Assembly (NCBI GenBank): GCA_040757295.1
Contig: JBFLXH010000081.1
Span: 1-7,836, forward strand
From: JAGXSE01 sp040757295
GTDB lineage: Bacteria > Bacillota > PH28-bin88
DNA length: 7,836 bases
Direction of reading: 5' to 3'
Shown here: positions 5,214 through 7,836 of the stretch, one piece after another
Layout of the letters: every line of letters starts with the position of its first letter
How positions within the stretch are numbered: position 1 is the first letter of the stretch
Notes under the pieces: model-generated
Seen by the model: the letters and a program-made list of their open reading frames with translations, nothing else
What the model was told of the DNA's origin: nothing
The model's database searches: none
Position numbers and translations under genes: made by a program

Positions 5214-6344
5214 GTGTTCAGGATGCGTAGCAAAAGATTGCTCGTGCTGCTGGTGATGGCAGTATTTCTGGTAGCGGTATACTCTGTGGGAGGAGTTGCA
5301 GCCGCCGCAGGAGGCACGCCACCGGCGCCGGAGATCTCTGCCAGCCCGATTGGGCCAGGGGATACCGGCGATGACAAACCAGGCACGGCTGGTGACCAAG
5401 ACAAGGATGATGAAGACCAGAATGAAGAACGGGATGCCGACAAAGATGCGAACAAAGTTGAAGACCAGGACGAAGACGTAGACGAGGATCAAGCAGCTCG
5501 CGAAGAAGCGGATGAAGACCTTGACCTGGACGAGGAAGAGGACGAAGGTGACAAAGACGCCGAGAAGCAAGCCGAAAGACTTGCAAAAGCCCAGGCAGAC
5601 CTGGCAAAGGCCCTGACGAAACTGGCGGAGGACCCCAACGATAAAAAGGCTTACGAAGACATGGCCAGGGCCTATGCCGCCCTGGGCCAGTGGGATCAGG
5701 TCAAAGAAGCGGCAACACAGCTCCTGGCTATAGACCCGGACAACGAAGAGGCCGGCATCTTACTCGCGGTAAGCCTCTACCGCCAGGGGGATCAAGAAGG
5801 AGCGCTGCAACAGCTCCAGGCCATGGCCGCCCAAAAGTCCGGTGACGACGACGTTTACGAACTGCTGGGAGAACTCCTGGAACTCCAGGGAGAACTGGAT
5901 GAGGCGCTGGAGAAATACGAACAGGCCGCCGCTCTTAACCCCAACGACCCGGACATTTTCGCCAAGTTGAGCGGGGCTTATCAAAAAGCGGGGATTGAAG
6001 GGGTCAAGGTCTTTGTCAACGGTAGCAAGCCGCAATTCGACGTTCAGCCCCAGATTGTCGATGGGCGCACCCTGGTTCCCTTCCGGGCGCTGGCGGAAAG
6101 TCTCGGCGCCCAGGTGGCCTGGGACAGAGCGACCCGCCAGGTGACAGTGGTTAAGGCGGACATCACCATCCACCTCACCGTTGACAGTACGGTCGCCACG
6201 GTTAACGGCACTCCCGTCAACCTGGATGTACCTGCTACCATCACCGGCGGCCGGGTACTGGTTCCCCTCCGGTTCCTGGGTGAGGGACTGGGCGCCAAGG
6301 CCAAGTGGGATCAGCAAAGCCAGATGGTTATAGTCAGTCAATAA
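5214..6344 (+). CDS. Secreted TPR protein with acidic segment and copper-amine-oxidase-N (stalk) domain
   Basis: Predicted extracytoplasmic protein of 376 residues, probably a cell-envelope or S-layer associated scaffold. Residues 1-33 are a signal peptide (basic MFRMRSKR, hydrophobic LLVLLVMAVFLVAVYSV, small residues AAAA at 29-32). Residues about 47-118 are strongly acidic (AGDQDKDDEDQNEERD at 59-74), then a Lys/Ala-rich helix. Three TPR-like units lie at about 142-175, 177-209 and 213-246 (LGQWDQVKEAATQLLAIDPD; LDEALEKYEQAAALNPND). Residues 264-376 are a two-lobed stalk domain of the Cu_amine_oxidN1 type, with the paired motifs GRTLVPFRALAESLGAQVAW and GRVLVPLRFLGEGLGAKAKW. This domain is a structural fold; no oxidase activity is implied. 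There is no sortase motif or C-terminal anchor. GTG is chosen because AGGGGAGG (5201-5208) ends 5 bases before it. It follows rsgI by 87 bp, behind its own candidate SigI promoter. Confidence 0.85.
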   Translation: MFRMRSKRLLVLLVMAVFLVAVYSVGGVAAAAGGTPPAPEISASPIGPGDTGDDKPGTAGDQDKDDEDQNEERDADKDANKVEDQDEDVDEDQAAREEADEDLDLDEEEDEGDKDAEKQAERLAKAQADLAKALTKLAEDPNDKKAYEDMARAYAALGQWDQVKEAATQLLAIDPDNEEAGILLAVSLYRQGDQEGALQQLQAMAAQKSGDDDVYELLGELLELQGELDEALEKYEQAAALNPNDPDIFAKLSGAYQKAGIEGVKVFVNGSKPQFDVQPQIVDGRTLVPFRALAESLGAQVAWDRATRQVTVVKADITIHLTVDSTVATVNGTPVNLDVPATITGGRVLVPLRFLGEGLGAKAKWDQQSQMVIVSQ

Positions 6345-6368
6345 GTAAAGATACAGGTGCAGATCTAG

Positions 6369-6399
6369 AGGGGATACCCCCCACAGGGGTATCCCCTTT
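6369..6399 (+). terminator. Rho-independent-type terminator after the TPR/stalk gene
   Basis: AGGGGATACCCC at 6369-6380 pairs perfectly with GGGGTATCCCCT at 6386-6397, a 12-bp stem with a 5-base loop (CCACA). It begins 25 bases after the stop codon. The following T-run is short (TTT, then GCTT), so termination may be incomplete. The stem is nearly symmetric and could also stop transcripts arriving from the opposite strand. Confidence 0.8.
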
Positions 6400-6401
6400 G
6401 C

Positions 6402-7018
6402 TTAGGTCCGATTACGGCAGTAACGCCTGGGTAATGGTGAACTACCCTTAAAACGACCGGGGCAGACTTTGCTTGCTTGAGCAAAGACTCCGTCCAGTTG
6501 CAACAAAGATCCGTCCACGAAAAACCGGGAGAGGCGAATCTGAAACCGATCGGAGACATCCAAGGTCATGCCCTGCAGAATGTCTGGCATGGCAGATGGG
6601 TGTACACCAAGTTTGGAGAGGGCTCGGAGCAGGCGATCGTCGTTCAGAAGATCCGGATCAATGCCGAGAAGTTTGTCTGTATGCCATGCTTTGGCCGGTG
6701 TCTGCACTTCGTAGACGCGGGCGATTCGTTTCGGGTAGGCGAGCATATCGGCAACGAGCAAACAGATCAGGATGCCGCTGCTCGGAACTTGTTTTCGGCC
6801 CGCATTCATTTCTTGCTTCAGATATTCGAGCGGTGTATGTTCTTCGCCTAACACCAGATCAATTCGGCGCGGAACGCCAAGCGCTGTGAGCAACTGCATC
6901 GCCATGAGGACGGCTCCGGCAGGTGTGTGTTTGGCATCGGTCAGCTTTAATCCGCTTAACAGCACGGTTTGAGCCTGGGTAGTCGCTGAATGTGTTCGAA
7001 AATAGCTCCAAGGTCCAT
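6402..7018 (-). pseudogene. IS1634-like transposase remnant, N-terminal part only
   Basis: The natural start appears to be ATG at 7018-7016, with AAGGAGGG (7034-7027) 8 bases upstream, reading MDLGAIFEHIQRLPRLKP. A stop follows after CC, and the sensible reading continues in another frame from about 6965 (LSGLKLTDAKHTPAGAVLMA, then LLTALGVPRRIDLVLGEE). YPKRIARVYEVQ and GIDPDLLNDDRLLRALSKLG match the N-terminal region of IS1634-type (IS4 superfamily) transposases. FFVDGSLLQLDG probably holds the first catalytic Asp. Soon after, the frame runs out of recognisable sequence near 6460-6402, so the second Asp and the Glu are gone. A full-length relative would have roughly 500 or more residues. The left junction of the element lies against the terminator of the TPR/stalk gene. 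No terminal repeats were identified. The family call rests on motif resemblance. Confidence 0.65.
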
Positions 7019-7216
7019 AGGAATGTCCCTCCTTGATAAGCTGAATAGGTGTAACTATGATTTCACTGCATAAACCACAAAAAAAACTCATTAAACCTTG
7101 ACAACTTAACACTGCAACCAATTTAAGGGAAATTTCTATGGGTGATATACGCTTAATGCGTTGTATTTTACTTAAAAACCACCTTGACTATGTGTTTCCT
7201 TGGCTTTTTACTCCTT

Positions 7217-7728
7217 TCAGCTAAAAATGGGCACAGGTATCCCGTTCGACGGTTCACTGGAATAATTTGGTTTATAACCGCCTTGCAAGTATTTGATAAA
7301 CCGCTTGATGTTTTGCACAGTTACTTTCAATCCATATACTACCGTGCTTTTTGCTTTTCCACGGACATTAAGCTTGTCCAGACCCGCACGCTTCAACGCG
7401 GAATTGCTCCCTTCGATTCCTGCGCGCTTGCCGGTATTCTCTTTTTTTCGCGCTCCCGGCCGGTATTCACTGCCTTGAGGCTGATGCGGAAGACGCAGTC
7501 CTTGGCTTGCTTTTTACTGTAGCATTGTTCACCAAACTCACAGTTGGCACAGGCTTCATGAGGAAAGTGAGCTACCGTTTGTCTACCGCTCACTCCGGCA
7601 TGGGTGGGAATGTGACCTCCCGGGCATTTATTAATCACATTGGTAGTTTCATCTATGTCAAATTCGGTTACGGGAATTTTCTTTGTAGGCTCCGTTCCGC
7701 TCATGTTGGTCAGGTGAATTTTTATCAT
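7217..7728 (-). pseudogene. IS1182-family transposase C-terminal fragment with frameshift
   Basis: From ATG 7728-7726 the frame reads MIKIHLTNMSGTEPTKK, then IPVTEFDIDETTNVINKCPG, then a Cys-containing segment (HFPHEACANCEFGEQCYSKK) typical of IS1182-type DDE transposases. At the run of seven A (7448-7442) the frame leaves the family sequence. One frame back it continues with ENTGKRAGIEGSNSALKRAG, whose Glu (IEGSNS) is the likely third catalytic residue, then LNVRGKAKSTVVYGLKVTVQ and a stop at 7219-7217. Upstream of 7728 the family reading moves to another frame (AFPAALRSKGLERVAIY, about 7775-7725) and the N-terminal half lies beyond the window or is lost. A restored reading needs at least two frame changes, so it is very probably dead. 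No terminal repeats were seen in the flanking gap 7019-7216, which holds no gene. Confidence 0.75.
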
Positions 7729-7771
7729 AGATAGCTACCCGCTCTAACCCTTTGCTTCTTAAAGCGGCGGG

Positions 7772-7818
7772 AAATGCTCGGCAAAGGAAAAATATTAAAA
7801 TCAATGAAGCCGAGCATG
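7772..7818. repeat. 9-bp inverted repeat near the window edge
   Basis: ATGCTCGGC at 7772-7780 and GCCGAGCAT at 7810-7818 are exact reverse complements separated by 29 AT-rich bases. It might be the edge of a mobile element or a weak hairpin. It lies within or beside the damaged upstream part of the IS1182-type fragment. A plus-strand frame from the ATG at 7772 stays open to the window end but matches nothing I know. Confidence 0.3.
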
Positions 7819-7836
7819 AAATTCGCTTTCAGGCCA

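Noticed and set aside
5214..6344. Copper-dependent amine oxidase enzyme
   Set aside because: Only the N-terminal stalk-type domain is present; the catalytic domain with its Tyr and His ligands is absent, so no oxidase function should be assigned.
6467..6486. Hairpin CTTTGCT-TGCTTG-AGCAAAG as an insertion-sequence end or second terminator
   Set aside because: The 7-bp stem is weak, lies inside the still recognisable transposase reading, and has no T-run.

Overview
The window looks like chromosomal DNA from a thermophilic or anaerobic clostridial Firmicute, of the Moorella / Desulfotomaculum / Pelotomaculum kind. This is inferred from a CggR-type glycolysis regulator with a B. subtilis-like operator, a SigI/RsgI sigma-anti-sigma pair, a copper-amine-oxidase-N-type 'stalk' protein, strong AGGAGG-like ribosome binding sites, frequent GTG/TTG starts, and GC-rich genes set among AT-richer insertion-sequence debris. 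The species cannot be fixed from the sequence.

Layout. (1) 1-1320: cggR on the minus strand. A two-site CggR operator lies directly upstream and overlaps its ribosome binding site. The glycolytic genes usually found after cggR would lie to the left, outside the window. (2) 1310-2561: a perfect 38-bp tandem duplication, then a decayed insertion sequence bounded by an 18-bp perfect terminal inverted repeat. Its transposase has two frameshifts, a nonsense codon and a missing C-terminus. A 121-bp MITE-like element with perfect 12-bp ends and an 8-bp target duplication sits inside its right end. (3) 2562-2920: no convincing gene, only one weak 85-codon minus-strand frame. (4) 2921-6399: the intact core, sigI - rsgI (4-bp overlap) - secreted TPR/stalk protein, closed by a strong hairpin terminator. 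(5) 6402-7836: two more decayed transposases on the minus strand, one like IS1634 and one like IS1182.

How the core seems to work. SigI is an alternative sigma factor held at the membrane by RsgI. RsgI has a cytoplasmic anti-sigma domain, one membrane span and an extracytoplasmic domain ending in a long Asp/Glu-rich tail. The same base pattern, CCCCAAA followed 21 nt later by CGAA or CGCA, occurs upstream of both sigI and the TPR/stalk gene. This suggests that SigI activates its own operon and the secreted protein. The anti-sigma factor and the secreted protein both carry acidic tracts sharing an AGDQDKD motif, so sensor and output may share a surface function. That is the most interesting possibility here and it is an inference. 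The decayed transposons on both sides mark the module as standing in a zone of repeated insertion.
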